From Methylotenera_A sp046594915 (GTDB taxonomy: Bacteria > Pseudomonadota > Gammaproteobacteria > Burkholderiales > Methylophilaceae), in the NCBI GenBank assembly GCA_046594915.1, contig JBKJRC010000005.1, positions 62,001-126,000 on the forward strand: 64,000 nucleotides of DNA, given 5' to 3'. A program made the position numbers and the translations under genes. The notes under the pieces are model-generated. The model ran no database searches and had not been told where the DNA came from. It was given only the letters and a program-made list of their open reading frames with translations. How positions within the stretch are numbered: position 1 is the stretch's first letter; each line of letters opens with the position of its first letter. Positions 17,041-27,153 of this stretch are shown here, one piece after another.

Positions 17041-17240
17041 CAAAGTGCGGGTTAAATTCGAGCCAAAGTTAACCTATCTGGAAGGCTTAAAAGTGGATGC
17101 GGGTTATAGCTGACATCGGCTGGGCAGCGCAACTGACCGCTGGAACGGCGCGGGTTTGCGCGACCCCACAGGCCGAAGCTGCCAAGATGCGGCTGAAGAA
17201 GTCGACGTGCGCGAGCGCGTTTTAAGCATACTATAATCTT
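17041..17240. other. GC-rich gene debris
   Basis: A stretch clearly richer in G+C than its surroundings with open frames broken by stops on both strands. It looks like a fragment of a foreign gene left beside the transposase fossil. I cannot assign it. Confidence 0.3.
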
Positions 17241-17352
17241 ATCAAACAAACTTTATTAAATAAATAATACGACTACTGTCTTTTTTAAAATAAACGCTGC
17301 TAATAAATAAACGCACATAAACCGTTAATTACAATAAAAAGTTAACACTTTT

Positions 17353-17853
17353 TTATGGGTAAGTTTTGACTTTTTGCATCACGCAACGCTCTACACCATA
17401 ATTACCAGTGCTTTTAATTTCTCCAGTGTGTTTAATCTCCGAAGTGCTGGTGGTTTGATGCGACTCATAATATTGATTGATATAGCTATAACGCTTGGGC
17501 TTTAACAGATTAATGCTAGCAACACCCGTACTGTAGGCCAGATGAGTGCCATCCACAATTTTAATGGTAATCGCCAAATTGCTGCCGTTGGCGATTGCTT
17601 GCCCGCTATAAGTGGTCGCATTTTCAGTCTGTATGCTCAAATCATAACTGCCAATGTTGCCGCGACTATTCGATTTATTCATCAAAAAAGTAGCCACTAA
17701 TTCATAATTACCTATTTTTACATTACTACCCTTGCATGCGTACACTCCACTATAATCCGTACCAGTGAATTTTTTAGTAACCGCCAAAGTTTGCATACTG
17801 CACAAGCAATTAATGCCGACAAGTGCGATTAATGCTAAAAATCGGTTGTTCAT
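17353..17853 (-). CDS. Secreted hypothetical protein
   Basis: 166 residues with a signal peptide (FLALIALVGINCLCSMQTLA). The mature part is Ser/Thr/Tyr-rich, beta-type, with DYSGVYACKGSNVKIGNYEL and a single late Cys (VERCVMQK) that could pair with the Cys in YACKG. No family recognised. Divergent from the GH17-GT2 gene, 156 nt away. Confidence 0.65.
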   Translation of the reverse strand: MNNRFLALIALVGINCLCSMQTLAVTKKFTGTDYSGVYACKGSNVKIGNYELVATFLMNKSNSRGNIGSYDLSIQTENATTYSGQAIANGSNLAITIKIVDGTHLAYSTGVASINLLKPKRYSYINQYYESHQTTSTSEIKHTGEIKSTGNYGVERCVMQKVKTYP

Positions 17854-18009
17854 ATCAATTTCTAAATTTTAATGAATGGCAATTGTAACTGGATGCTGAA
17901 AATTTTAGTACCAAGCTGTTAGTTAACACTAAAAAAATCTGCAATATCACTGCTAAAAATTAAAAATAGCTGAATTTTTAAAGTAAATACTTTATAAGTA
18001 ATTAATTAA

Positions 18010-20610
18010 ATGATTTTATTGAATAAAAGAATTGCTACCCCTTTAGTATTTGCGCTTACAGTGGCCATCATTCATTTTGGAGCTTGGGCGCTATTTAATC
18101 GCACATTGCCGTTAATTAACGCACCACAGGTAGTCAGTGGTTTTGCCTACAGTGGCTTTCAAGAGAACCAAAGCCCGCTTGATCGAAAATTCCCCAGTAC
18201 GGCAGAATTATTGGCAGATTTGAGATTGCTCAAACCGTTAAGCAATCACATTCGTCTATATAGTGCGCTAGATAACAGTGAAACAACCCCTCTTGCATCC
18301 AAGCTTGGGTTTGATATTACCGCAGGCGCGTGGCTGGGTGCGGATAAAAAGTCTAATACGCGTGAGATAAATGCGCTAAAAGAACAATTAAGTTTTTATC
18401 CAAAAATCGAACGCGCCATCGTTGGTAATGAGGTTTTACTGCGTAACGATATGCTTAAAGAAGCTTTGTTTGCCTATTTGGATGATGTGCGCAGCAAAAC
18501 AGCCACGCCAATTTCCACGGCTGAACCCTGGCATATCTGGCTAAAATATCCAGAACTGGTTAAGCATGTGGATTATATTGCCGTGCATTTATTGCCTTAT
18601 CATGAAGGATTACCAGTCGAAAACGCAGTGGATTATTCTTTATCAAAGTATCAAGAGTTGATGTCCACCTTCCCCAGAAAAAAAATCGTCATCGCAGAAG
18701 TGGGCTGGCCCAGCGAAGGCCCGGCAATTGGCGCTTCGGTTGCATCAAAAATTAATCAAGCACATTTTGTAAGAGAATTTATCGCAAAAACCGCTTATCA
18801 AAATTATGACTATTACCTGATGGAAGCATTTGACCAGCCCTGGAAAAAAAATATTGAGGGCTGGGCAGGTTCGTATTGGGGCATGTTTGGTGCAGACCGC
18901 ACATTAAAATACTCATTACAAGGCGCTGTGCCTAAAGATGTGCGCTGGATCAACAAAGCGGTGTGGGCAACCTTGATTGCTTTTTTGCCGATTCTATTTA
19001 TCGCGTATCGGTTTAGAAATTGGGGCTTAGGCGGCAGAATCTCGCTTTCGGTTTTGTTGCAGGCGTGCGTGACCATTTTAGTGGTTGCTTGGAATTTGCC
19101 TGGTGATTATTACTATTCGCTGCGCGATTTCAGCATATTAATCGCGTTAATAATCGGCATGTTGCTGACTTCGGCAGTATTGATGATTTACGGCGTAGAG
19201 TTTAGCGAAGTGATGTTTAAAAAACGCTGGTGGCGCATTTATCAGCGCGCAAAACCAGTGCCCAGCGATCAAGAGTTATTCGTGTCGGTGCATCTTGCCT
19301 GTTATAACGAGCCGCCAGAAATGGTGATTGAAACCATTGCAAGTCTGGCAAAATTAAATTATGCCAATTTCGAAGTGATTGTGGTGGATAACAACACCAA
19401 AGACGAAGCCAAGTGGAAGCCGATAGAAGCTTATATGGCCACAATGCCTGCTCATTTTCACTTTTTTCACTTGCCACAATGGCCAGGGTTTAAGGCCGGC
19501 GCTTTAAATTATGCGCTGAGTAAAACCAATACTAAAGCACAGGTGATTGGCGTGGTGGATGCCGATTATATTGTGACTGAAGATTGGCTTTCTGACTTGG
19601 TACCGCATTTTAACGAGCAAAAAGTGGCAGTGGTGCAAGCGCCACAAGCGCATCGCGAATGGGAAAATAACTTTTTCAGGCGCATGAGTAATTGGGAGTT
19701 TGAGGGGTTTTTTCGCATCGGCATGCATCACCGGCACGAACGCAATGCGTTGATTCAGCACGGCACCATGACGTTAATTCGGCGTGAACCGCTGGTAAAA
19801 AGCGGCGCCTGGTCGGAATGGTGTATTTGCGAAGATACTGAATTAGGCTTGCGATTGCTGGAAGATGGTTATCAACTGCTTTATGTAGACGATACGTTTG
19901 GTCGTGGGCTGACGCCATCTGATTTTAAGGCGCTTAAATCGCAACGCTCACGCTGGGCGTTTGGCGCGATGCAGATTTTAAAACGCCATCTGCCAAAATT
20001 GTTAGGCAAATCCAATTTAACCTTTGGCCAGCGCTACCACTTTTTAACCGGCTGGTTTGGCTGGCTGGGCGATGCGTTGCAACTGATTTTTACCATCGGC
20101 TCTATCGGCTGGAGCATCGCCATGATTGCGTTCCCTAAAGACTTTTCTTTGCCGGTGAGCATTATGATTGCGCCTATTGTATGCTTTTTAATCATCAAAG
20201 CCGCGCTAGGCCCTATTTTGTATCGCAAAACCATGCATTGCACATGGAAGGATATTTTCGGTGCTTCGCTGGCAAGTTTAGGCTTATCTCACGCGATCGC
20301 GCGCGGCATTATTATGGGCATTGTACAAAAAAACGGTGTATTTAAAGTGACAGCAAAAGGCAAAATAACTGGTAAGAAGCTATCGATTTTAAATCCAATC
20401 ATAGAAGAATTCGTGCTTTTAATCGCTTTAATACTTTGTGCCGCCACGATGATTGCAACAAGGGGAATTGAGAATTTTGATGCGCAGCTTTGGGTCGCGT
20501 TATTGGCGTTACAATCGCTGCCATACACCAGCGCGCTGATGTGTCAGATTCTGGCGCAAAGCACAGACAGCGACAGCGCGTCTAAAGACAAAACTATCGT
20601 CAGCGTTTAA
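18010..20610 (+). CDS. GH17-GT2 beta-glucan synthase (NdvB-type)
   Basis: 866 residues, inner membrane. N-terminal membrane segment, then a periplasmic GH17 domain (about 40-305) with putative acid/base Glu141 (VGNEVLL) and nucleophile Glu230 (IAEVGWPSEG). Membrane segments at 315-395 precede a cytoplasmic GT2 domain: VHLACYNEP, DAD at 517-519, ED at 608-609 and QRSRW at 645-649. Further membrane helices follow. Proteobacterial GH17 domains fused to GT2 act as beta-1,3-glucan transferases, so this enzyme probably polymerises a beta-1,3(1,6)-glucan from UDP-glucose and branches or closes it in the periplasm. A convergent OpgB-like gene follows. Confidence 0.88.
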   Translation: MILLNKRIATPLVFALTVAIIHFGAWALFNRTLPLINAPQVVSGFAYSGFQENQSPLDRKFPSTAELLADLRLLKPLSNHIRLYSALDNSETTPLASKLGFDITAGAWLGADKKSNTREINALKEQLSFYPKIERAIVGNEVLLRNDMLKEALFAYLDDVRSKTATPISTAEPWHIWLKYPELVKHVDYIAVHLLPYHEGLPVENAVDYSLSKYQELMSTFPRKKIVIAEVGWPSEGPAIGASVASKINQAHFVREFIAKTAYQNYDYYLMEAFDQPWKKNIEGWAGSYWGMFGADRTLKYSLQGAVPKDVRWINKAVWATLIAFLPILFIAYRFRNWGLGGRISLSVLLQACVTILVVAWNLPGDYYYSLRDFSILIALIIGMLLTSAVLMIYGVEFSEVMFKKRWWRIYQRAKPVPSDQELFVSVHLACYNEPPEMVIETIASLAKLNYANFEVIVVDNNTKDEAKWKPIEAYMATMPAHFHFFHLPQWPGFKAGALNYALSKTNTKAQVIGVVDADYIVTEDWLSDLVPHFNEQKVAVVQAPQAHREWENNFFRRMSNWEFEGFFRIGMHHRHERNALIQHGTMTLIRREPLVKSGAWSEWCICEDTELGLRLLEDGYQLLYVDDTFGRGLTPSDFKALKSQRSRWAFGAMQILKRHLPKLLGKSNLTFGQRYHFLTGWFGWLGDALQLIFTIGSIGWSIAMIAFPKDFSLPVSIMIAPIVCFLIIKAALGPILYRKTMHCTWKDIFGASLASLGLSHAIARGIIMGIVQKNGVFKVTAKGKITGKKLSILNPIIEEFVLLIALILCAATMIATRGIENFDAQLWVALLALQSLPYTSALMCQILAQSTDSDSASKDKTIVSV

Positions 20611-20702
20611 CGGCCTTTTGCTTTTATAGGACTGTTAACTTTGCCATGCATTTTGTGGTGCGCTTGCAGTTAACCTGTTTAAACTTAACCCTAATAAATG
20701 CT

Positions 20703-22217
20703 TTATTTTTGCCTCCAAAGCGCTAAATATTTCTCTGAGTTGTTGAGCAAGTCTTTCTGCATATCCTTATAAATACTGGCTGGCGGCAAATCCACGTCAT
20801 TGCTGATGCCGCTAAATCCTAAACCGAGCTTACCGCCTTCCAACTTAAAACCGATAAACTCTAAAATAGTCGGGAACAGATCAAAATGCAGAATATCTTC
20901 ACGATTTTTTTTAATTAGCTGATTTGAAATAAAGCGATTAAAAATAAAACGCTGTTTTGCGCTGTTTAATTCTGTATTGACCGGATTAAACATGGCCAGA
21001 TGATCGCCCAGAATCACCACATTGGTGTCTTTAAGATAGCCACTTTTTTGCATAAACTGTACAAAATTGGCCACTTGATTAGACGTACATTCAACGATGC
21101 CTTTAAATTCTGTCACGCCGCGTTTTTTGCAATATTTGGAAAAATGCCCGTCCGGACCATGCGTATCGATAGTGGTCATGGTTAAATTAAATGGCTGCGA
21201 TTTGGCATGTAATTGTTTAAGTTTGGCTTTAACCAGCACAAATAAATCGTCATCGTACAAGCCCCAAAAATTCATGTCTTTTGCGCTAAGGCCTTGTTTT
21301 AATTCTTCTCTACCGTAAACCTCGTCATAATGATGATCTTGAAAAAACTTGCCTTTGCCAGCAAAAGCCAATGCGTCGCCGCCCATATACACGTTGTGAT
21401 AGCCCGCATCATGCAAAATATCGCCCAGGCAAACCGCGTTAGGTAAAAAAGATTGAATGTTTTCGCCCTGATTATTGCCATCGTACAAACTGACATTTTT
21501 GAGCGGCAAACCACATTGGCTTGCGGTGATGCCAGCAATCGTCCAATGCGTGCCTGGCGCTTGTTTAAAACCAGTAAAACTAACACCTTTAAGCTTATCT
21601 AAACTTTTAAGCAGGTTTTTGCCAAATATTGCGTTGTCTTTATAGGTGTCTTCCAACGATTCTACATAAATAAGCATTAAGTTTTTGGGTTTTACGCTGT
21701 CGATTTTGATTGTTTTGGGGTCAATATAATGTTTGCCGAAATAATCTTCACCGAATTGATTGTGCACAAATGCACTGATGGAAAACTGAAAAGCAAAATA
21801 AACGCAGCTAATAATCAGCGAATATAAAGGCGCGCGATGGCCAATAAACCAGTAGAACACTTTTAAGCCGCGTAAATTGAATACTTGCATTGGCTTTGCA
21901 AACCAATGTGTTGACCTGTAAATTAAGGTTAAAGCGATTGAATATTCGATTAAAACCAATAATAACGAGCTAACGATTGGCACTAGCAAACACAAAGTAA
22001 CAAAGCTTCTTACAATACCAATATCGGTATCAACCAAGCCGCCCACGCCAAATTGCGCATGATATAAAACCTGTTCTATAGATGCTTTACCGAAATTGGA
22101 GGTGACCCAATAGGCAATGCTGGCTAAAAAAAATGCACACAAATAAGTCAGAAACCTGATGGCGGCTCTTACAAAATGCCTGAGTTGATTATGGATTATT
22201 TGTTGCTGAGCGAGCAT
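20703..22217 (-). CDS. OpgB-like phosphoglycerol/phosphoethanolamine transferase
   Basis: 504 residues: about four N-terminal membrane helices, then a periplasmic sulfatase-fold domain. Signatures resemble OpgB (MdoB): MLIYVESLEDTYKDN, GTHWTIAGITASQCGLPL with the Thr nucleophile region, MGGDALAFAGKGKFF, TIDTHGPDGHFSKYC and LGDHLAMFN for the metal site. OpgB moves phosphoglycerol from phosphatidylglycerol to periplasmic glucans. Next to the glucan synthase, a glucan-decorating role is likely. The exact donor head group cannot be told. Confidence 0.82.
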   Translation of the reverse strand: MLAQQQIIHNQLRHFVRAAIRFLTYLCAFFLASIAYWVTSNFGKASIEQVLYHAQFGVGGLVDTDIGIVRSFVTLCLLVPIVSSLLLVLIEYSIALTLIYRSTHWFAKPMQVFNLRGLKVFYWFIGHRAPLYSLIISCVYFAFQFSISAFVHNQFGEDYFGKHYIDPKTIKIDSVKPKNLMLIYVESLEDTYKDNAIFGKNLLKSLDKLKGVSFTGFKQAPGTHWTIAGITASQCGLPLKNVSLYDGNNQGENIQSFLPNAVCLGDILHDAGYHNVYMGGDALAFAGKGKFFQDHHYDEVYGREELKQGLSAKDMNFWGLYDDDLFVLVKAKLKQLHAKSQPFNLTMTTIDTHGPDGHFSKYCKKRGVTEFKGIVECTSNQVANFVQFMQKSGYLKDTNVVILGDHLAMFNPVNTELNSAKQRFIFNRFISNQLIKKNREDILHFDLFPTILEFIGFKLEGGKLGLGFSGISNDVDLPPASIYKDMQKDLLNNSEKYLALWRQK

Positions 22218-22377
22218 TAAGATTGCTATCTGGTCGGATTAAAGTGCGCTTTAAATTTGAATACGCTGTAAATTTAAATGCATTGTAAAAATAAATTAAT
22301 AAAGCGATTGTCACAAAGTTGTCATTATATAGGCAACTTAACCCTAAATTTGTAGTGAAAAACTGAATCAATCCCAT

Positions 22378-22854
22378 CTAGTCAGTGCAATCCAGTCTCA
22401 ATGGCTGAGTGCTAATATTGCCATCCGCTATCCATAACAACGCTTTAACTCTCGCATCCAAAGCGCAAGCATTCACATAGCCAATCGCGCCTTGCGTTTC
22501 TGCGATAAGCCGAATCACCGCTTCTTCCGAATTAACCGTGCGTGGCGGTTGTATGCCGTTAAAGTACAATCCGTTCCAGTAATCGATTTGCTGCTTGGGC
22601 AAGCTGCCCAATACACTTTGCGAAAACTGGCTGCGTAATAAGTGCTCCGAATGCAGGTTCACCGGCATAATATGCTGCCCATTGGGCCAATACAGTTGCT
22701 TGCGCCAATAAATCAGCTTTAAAGAGCTAGGTGTCAGTTTCAGTTTTTCGGCCTGATCTTGCGCAGAAACCACCACGGCAATAACCACAGAACGTTCCTC
22801 TGCGCACACCAAACTGGCGCAAAACAGGGCAATTAAAAATACAATATTGCGCAT
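22378..22854 (-). CDS. Periplasmic PstS-like phosphate-binding-type protein
   Basis: 158 residues with a signal peptide (MRNIVFLIALFCASLVCA). LTPSSLKLIYWRKQLYWPNG and the middle LRSQFSQSVLG, then AETQGAIGYVNACAL, match the short PstS/PBP-like proteins that accompany porin or regulatory genes in proteobacteria. It is too short for a full ABC substrate-binding protein. A 25-residue upstream extension (to 22929) lies inside the preceding gene and hides the signal peptide, so 22854 is preferred. It starts 11 nt after the porin-like gene and is probably cotranscribed. Confidence 0.72.
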   Translation of the reverse strand: MRNIVFLIALFCASLVCAEERSVVIAVVVSAQDQAEKLKLTPSSLKLIYWRKQLYWPNGQHIMPVNLHSEHLLRSQFSQSVLGSLPKQQIDYWNGLYFNGIQPPRTVNSEEAVIRLIAETQGAIGYVNACALDARVKALLWIADGNISTQPLRLDCTD

Positions 22855-22864
22855 CTTTTTGCGT

Positions 22865-23911
22865 TTAAAAAAAGAAAGCAAAAGAAGTGATAAAACCGCG
22901 CGGCGCTTCTGGCTGATTTCCACTGCCACCAGTAAATTCCAGCTTAAGTAATTGCGTTGGCTTAACGCGCCAGGTGGCGCCCGTTAACCAGCGTTCTACA
23001 CTGCCTTCATTCGGGCGCTGTAGGGTTTCTATCCTGGTCAGCCAAAACCAATTAGTTAAGCCTGAGTTATTTAAACCCAAGCTATTGAATGGCACAGCCG
23101 ACTGTAAATAAGCGCCACTGCCACCATCGTTACCGCTGGGGGTAAAACGTGCAAAGCCTTCACCGCTAATTTCAGTCTCACCAAAATGGGTAATAAAATC
23201 TACACCCAGCAACCGATACTCTTTACTTTGCCCACCGAAAGCAGCAATATTTTTCTCGCTAAACGACAGTAGCGATACGCCAACATTCCATTGCTTGCTT
23301 AAAGCCACGCGCACGCCATTTACATGTTCAAACGGCAAATCAAAAGCGTCATCCTCTTGATCTTCTATCAACTCTGTAAACAACATATAATCCAGCGCGT
23401 AATCATTTAATGGCACGCTGCCGTGCAACATCAAACCATTGGTAGCAGTAGGAAACAGCCGCGTGGTGGATAAAGGCCGCGTGCTAGTCCAAACTAACGG
23501 GCTGGCATGCAGCAAGTTCCAGCGGCTGTTGGGTGTTAAAAAACGCCCCATGCGCAAATTAACCGTTTCTGAAAAGTTATAATCCAAATATAAGCGTTCT
23601 AAATCTAATTGCGATTCTTGATGACTAAATTGTTGGTCGTCACTCCAGGAAAGCGGCCGCTCTAATTCGAGTTCACTAAAAAAACTCCAGCGACTATCTC
23701 CGTTCCATGTCAGCAATAAGCTAACCTCATTCACAGCAGCTTCGGCTTCTTCATCCCTGTGCAAAGTGATGCCAGCGCTGGAATATCCGCCCAGATTAAA
23801 CCCACTCCAAAAGTTGGCTTTTGCAGGCTCATCTGCAAATGCTGGTTTGCACAGTATAATCAGGCTAGCTACACTGAATAATGTGCACATTAATACATTT
23901 TTTACAGGCAT
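22865..23911 (-). CDS. Outer-membrane beta-barrel (porin-like) protein
   Basis: 348 residues with a signal peptide (ending CKPAFADEP). Alternating strands such as GGYSSAGITLHRDE, WSFFSELELERPL and LDYNFSETVNLRMGRFLTP, and a terminal aromatic (SFAFFF), are typical of an outer-membrane barrel. The RMGRF-TP segment recalls phosphate-selective or short-chain porins, but I cannot name the substrate. It is divergent from the sensor kinase gene, so the two-component pair may control it. Confidence 0.75.
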   Translation of the reverse strand: MPVKNVLMCTLFSVASLIILCKPAFADEPAKANFWSGFNLGGYSSAGITLHRDEEAEAAVNEVSLLLTWNGDSRWSFFSELELERPLSWSDDQQFSHQESQLDLERLYLDYNFSETVNLRMGRFLTPNSRWNLLHASPLVWTSTRPLSTTRLFPTATNGLMLHGSVPLNDYALDYMLFTELIEDQEDDAFDLPFEHVNGVRVALSKQWNVGVSLLSFSEKNIAAFGGQSKEYRLLGVDFITHFGETEISGEGFARFTPSGNDGGSGAYLQSAVPFNSLGLNNSGLTNWFWLTRIETLQRPNEGSVERWLTGATWRVKPTQLLKLEFTGGSGNQPEAPRGFITSFAFFF

Positions 23912-23935
23912 ATTTTTAATCCCATTATTGCGTGG

Positions 23936-23995
23936 TACTTAATTGCAACGTACTTAATTGCATAGTAGTTAATTACACAGTAGTTAATTGGGTAA
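23936..23995. repeat. Four 15-bp tandem repeats
   Basis: Units read ta(c/g)ttaatt then a variable tail, four in a row at exact 15-bp spacing, in the divergent promoter region of the porin and sensor-kinase genes. Confidence 0.8.
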
Positions 23996-24041
23996 AACTC
24001 ATTATTATTATCGGTTACCATTTTGTCACTTAACGCCTTAA

Positions 24042-25703
24042 ATGCCTAAACAACTCAACATCCGACAGCTTTTATTGCTAGCACTTTTGCTGGCAGGATT
24101 AGTGCCAGCCATGCTGATTAGCTTTTTAAGCTTTTTTCAAGCAAAAGCCGCCTTAAAAAAAGAAATTACGCATGACATGCAAACCCTTAGCCAGGCAGTG
24201 GCAAACGACACTGGGCGTATCATGGTCGAACGCGTGCAAAACGTCCACTCCTGGAGCGGACTTAGCATTATGCAGGAAGCCGAAATTGACGATGTGGACA
24301 AACGCCTATCGATATTTTTAAAAGAACTAAGCATTAGCTACAACACCACTTATCGCAATATTTATGTGATTGATGCTAACCGAACCGTGGTTGCATCCAG
24401 CAATTCTGCGCAAATTGGCCAAACTATTCCCGCATTTAAACACTGGTTTAATATTAGTAAAACTGGCAAAAATATAAACATTGCAGAGATGCAAAATAAT
24501 ATATTACCAATCTCTGCGGCCATCGTTAACGCCAATGGCGAAATTGAACCGTTTATGTTGATTGCCGAATTTGACTGGAAAAATATAGTTAACGTGCTGA
24601 ACACCAGCGCAAAAAATCAAACTGCTGCTGTACTGGTTTCTGCCGATAAAAAAATATTAGCGCACAGTACAAACTGGCAAGGTTTTGAAGGCCGTCACAG
24701 CTTGCATGCATTCAGTGCGCCGCTCAGTAATCCACTAAATCTTGGCTGGTATATCGTGATCGAAAAGCTGCATTCAGTAGCCGTGGCGCCTACCGACAGG
24801 CTTGGCTGGATATTTCTAGCCTTATTAATTACCTCCATTTTCTTTGCAGCTTTACTGGTTAGTCCAATCGCCAAAATGATTACTGCACCGTTGTCGCAGC
24901 TAACAGAATTTGCGCAAGGTTTTGCGCAACACAAAAAACTGGATTTACCTACCACTGGCCCGACTGAAGTGCAAACCTTAAGCACTGCTTTTACCAGCAT
25001 GCTGCAAAATCTGGCGCAATATGAAGCCGATTTGACGCGCGCTGCAAAACTGGCGGTTGCGGGCGAAATGGCCGCCGCCATGAGTCACGAAATACGCACA
25101 CCGCTTGGCATTTTGCGATCATCGGCGGAACTTTTGCAGCGCGAACGGCATTTATCCGATGAAGGCCGGGAAGTGCTTGGTTTTATTATTAGCGAAACCG
25201 AACGCCTTAATAGGCTTGTAAACTCGTTAATTGACACGGCAAAGCCACGCCAGCCAATATTTGCCAAACACGATGTCAATCAAATCATTAACAACTGTGT
25301 CGCTTTACTAGCATCGCAGGCACGTACCAAACAAATCGCTATTCATTACGCGCCAATAAATACACAGTTAGCAGAATTGGATGTCGATCAGATCACGCAA
25401 GTAATCATGAATTTGCTGATGAATGCGATACAGATTTTGCCGCAGCACGGCAATATTCAAGTGTCACTTTCTGGCAGCGCTCATCAGGTAAAAATCAGTG
25501 TGGGTGACGATGGGCCAGGCATTGCCGCAAAAGACCAAGCGCATATATTTGAGCCATTTTTTACCCAACGTGCTGGCGGTATTGGCCTTGGGCTGGCAAT
25601 TGTAAAACAGATTGTGCTTGCCCACCACGGCGAAATATTTTATGAAGCCAGCACAATGCAGGGCGCGCAGTTTACAATTATCTTACCCAAACACTGGATA
25701 TAA
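24042..25703 (+). CDS. Sensor histidine kinase
   Basis: 553 residues. Membrane helix at about 9-31, periplasmic sensor domain of dCache/PAS type (35-250), second helix about 255-273, HAMP (to about 325), then HisKA with His349 (MSHEIRTPLG) and HATPase_c with GDDGPGI, FTQRAGGIGLGLAI. It phosphorylates the response regulator encoded 4 nt downstream. The ligand is unknown; divergence from the porin/binding-protein genes suggests a small solute. The start has no clear ribosome site. Confidence 0.93.
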   Translation: MPKQLNIRQLLLLALLLAGLVPAMLISFLSFFQAKAALKKEITHDMQTLSQAVANDTGRIMVERVQNVHSWSGLSIMQEAEIDDVDKRLSIFLKELSISYNTTYRNIYVIDANRTVVASSNSAQIGQTIPAFKHWFNISKTGKNINIAEMQNNILPISAAIVNANGEIEPFMLIAEFDWKNIVNVLNTSAKNQTAAVLVSADKKILAHSTNWQGFEGRHSLHAFSAPLSNPLNLGWYIVIEKLHSVAVAPTDRLGWIFLALLITSIFFAALLVSPIAKMITAPLSQLTEFAQGFAQHKKLDLPTTGPTEVQTLSTAFTSMLQNLAQYEADLTRAAKLAVAGEMAAAMSHEIRTPLGILRSSAELLQRERHLSDEGREVLGFIISETERLNRLVNSLIDTAKPRQPIFAKHDVNQIINNCVALLASQARTKQIAIHYAPINTQLAELDVDQITQVIMNLLMNAIQILPQHGNIQVSLSGSAHQVKISVGDDGPGIAAKDQAHIFEPFFTQRAGGIGLGLAIVKQIVLAHHGEIFYEASTMQGAQFTIILPKHWI

Positions 25704-25706
25704 GCA

Positions 25707-27059
25707 TTGGACAATTTAAAACGTATTTTAGCGGTAGATGATGAGCCCAACATGCGGCGCTTGTTAGAGATTAGCTTGCGTCAGGCCGGTTATCAGCCTG
25801 TGTTGGCAGCCGATGGCAGCGCAGCGCTTAACTGCATCAAAACCCAGCATATCGATTTGGTGGTCAGCGATTTGCATATGCCAGGCATTAACGGTTTGGA
25901 GTTGCTTAAAGCGGTGCGCGCCGAACATGAACATCTGCCTTTTATTATGGTGACCGCGCAAGGCGAAATTAAAACTGCAGTGCAAGCCATGAAACTGGGC
26001 GCAGAAGATTATATTTTGCGGCCATTCGATTTGGAAACGCTGGAAATCGCCATCGCCAAAGCACTGTCCAATCAGCGTTTGGCACTGGAAAACGCTTATC
26101 TGAAAGAGGCTAAGCAAGCTGCCGATTTACTGATAGGCGATAGCTTGCCAATGCAGCAACTAAAGCAGCAAATAGCGCAAGTGGCGCCCAGCAAGGCAAG
26201 CGTACTGATCACGGGCGAAACCGGTACTGGCAAAGAGTTAATCGCCAAATCGCTACATCAGCAATCCACGCGCCACAAAAATTTATTTGTGGCGGTAAAT
26301 TGCGCGGCCATTCCAGCAGAAATGTTGGAAAGTGAAATGTTCGGCCACGAAAAAGGTGCGTTTACAGGCGCTGCCAAAGAACGCATTGGCAAATTTGAGC
26401 TAGCAGATGGCGGCACTTTATTTTTAGACGAAATAACCGAAATGCCGATTCAACTGCAGGCAAAATTGTTACGCGTTTTGCAGGAAGGCGTGATTGAAAA
26501 GCTGGGCGGCAATCGACAAGTTAATTTGGATTTGCGCATATTGGCAGCGACCAACCATTCGCCGCTGGAGGCAATTAAACAGGGCAAATTGCGAGAGGAT
26601 TTATATTATCGGCTAAATGTATTTACGCTTAATGCGCCTGCGTTAAAAGCGCGGTCGTGCGATATTGTAATGCTGGCGCAACATTTTGCCGCTAAATATA
26701 GTGTTAACTTACAAGCGCAAGCCTTACACGCGCTCACGCAATATGCTTGGCCCGGAAACGTACGCGAACTGCAAAATGTGATTGAACGCGCGGCTATAAT
26801 CTGCCAATCTAAAACTATTATGCTAGATGATTTACCTGCAGATATTGGGGCTAGTTTAGCTGCGTCCAACTTGGATGTGCCAGATACGCTAACCGCTAAT
26901 CATGCCGCATTATCGATTCCGCTTGCCTGTCAACGCATTGAGCGTGAATTGATTACCAAAGCGCTGGCCGAAACGCATGGCAATAAAGCCAAAGCGGCTA
27001 AGCTATTAGACATTAGTGAACGTTCTTTATGGAATAAACTACATTTATATCAATTATAA
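25707..27059 (+). CDS. Sigma-54-dependent response regulator (NtrC family)
   Basis: 450 residues, starting with TTG 3 nt after the kinase stop. Receiver domain (1-120) with Asp11/12 and phospho-acceptor Asp55; the usual conserved Lys is replaced by Arg105 (ILRPFD). AAA+ domain with Walker A GETGTGKE (170-177), GAFTGA loop for sigma-54 contact (217-222) and Walker B GTLFLDE. A C-terminal Fis-type HTH (KAKAAKLLDISERSLWNKL) closes the protein. It activates sigma-54 promoters; I found no well-spaced -24/-12 element beside the porin gene. Confidence 0.95.
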   Translation: MDNLKRILAVDDEPNMRRLLEISLRQAGYQPVLAADGSAALNCIKTQHIDLVVSDLHMPGINGLELLKAVRAEHEHLPFIMVTAQGEIKTAVQAMKLGAEDYILRPFDLETLEIAIAKALSNQRLALENAYLKEAKQAADLLIGDSLPMQQLKQQIAQVAPSKASVLITGETGTGKELIAKSLHQQSTRHKNLFVAVNCAAIPAEMLESEMFGHEKGAFTGAAKERIGKFELADGGTLFLDEITEMPIQLQAKLLRVLQEGVIEKLGGNRQVNLDLRILAATNHSPLEAIKQGKLREDLYYRLNVFTLNAPALKARSCDIVMLAQHFAAKYSVNLQAQALHALTQYAWPGNVRELQNVIERAAIICQSKTIMLDDLPADIGASLAASNLDVPDTLTANHAALSIPLACQRIERELITKALAETHGNKAKAAKLLDISERSLWNKLHLYQL

Positions 27060-27153
27060 ACAGCTAAAATACGCTTGATTCTGCCATTGGCTGAACTTAC
27101 TTGCTTATAATTCCTCTCAAAATTGCCAACTATTAATCAGCTCTGGAGATTCA

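Noticed and set aside
17052..17249. Minus-strand open frame of 65 codons
   Set aside because: It sits in GC-rich debris, has no ribosome site and no recognisable protein.
23932..23948. Sigma-54 promoter (TGGTAC..TTGCA) near the porin/kinase region
   Set aside because: The GG-GC spacing is one base too short, and the element points to the kinase rather than the porin.
27016..27023. GAACGTTC as a LexA-like box
   Set aside because: It lies inside the coding part of the response regulator and lacks the full motif.
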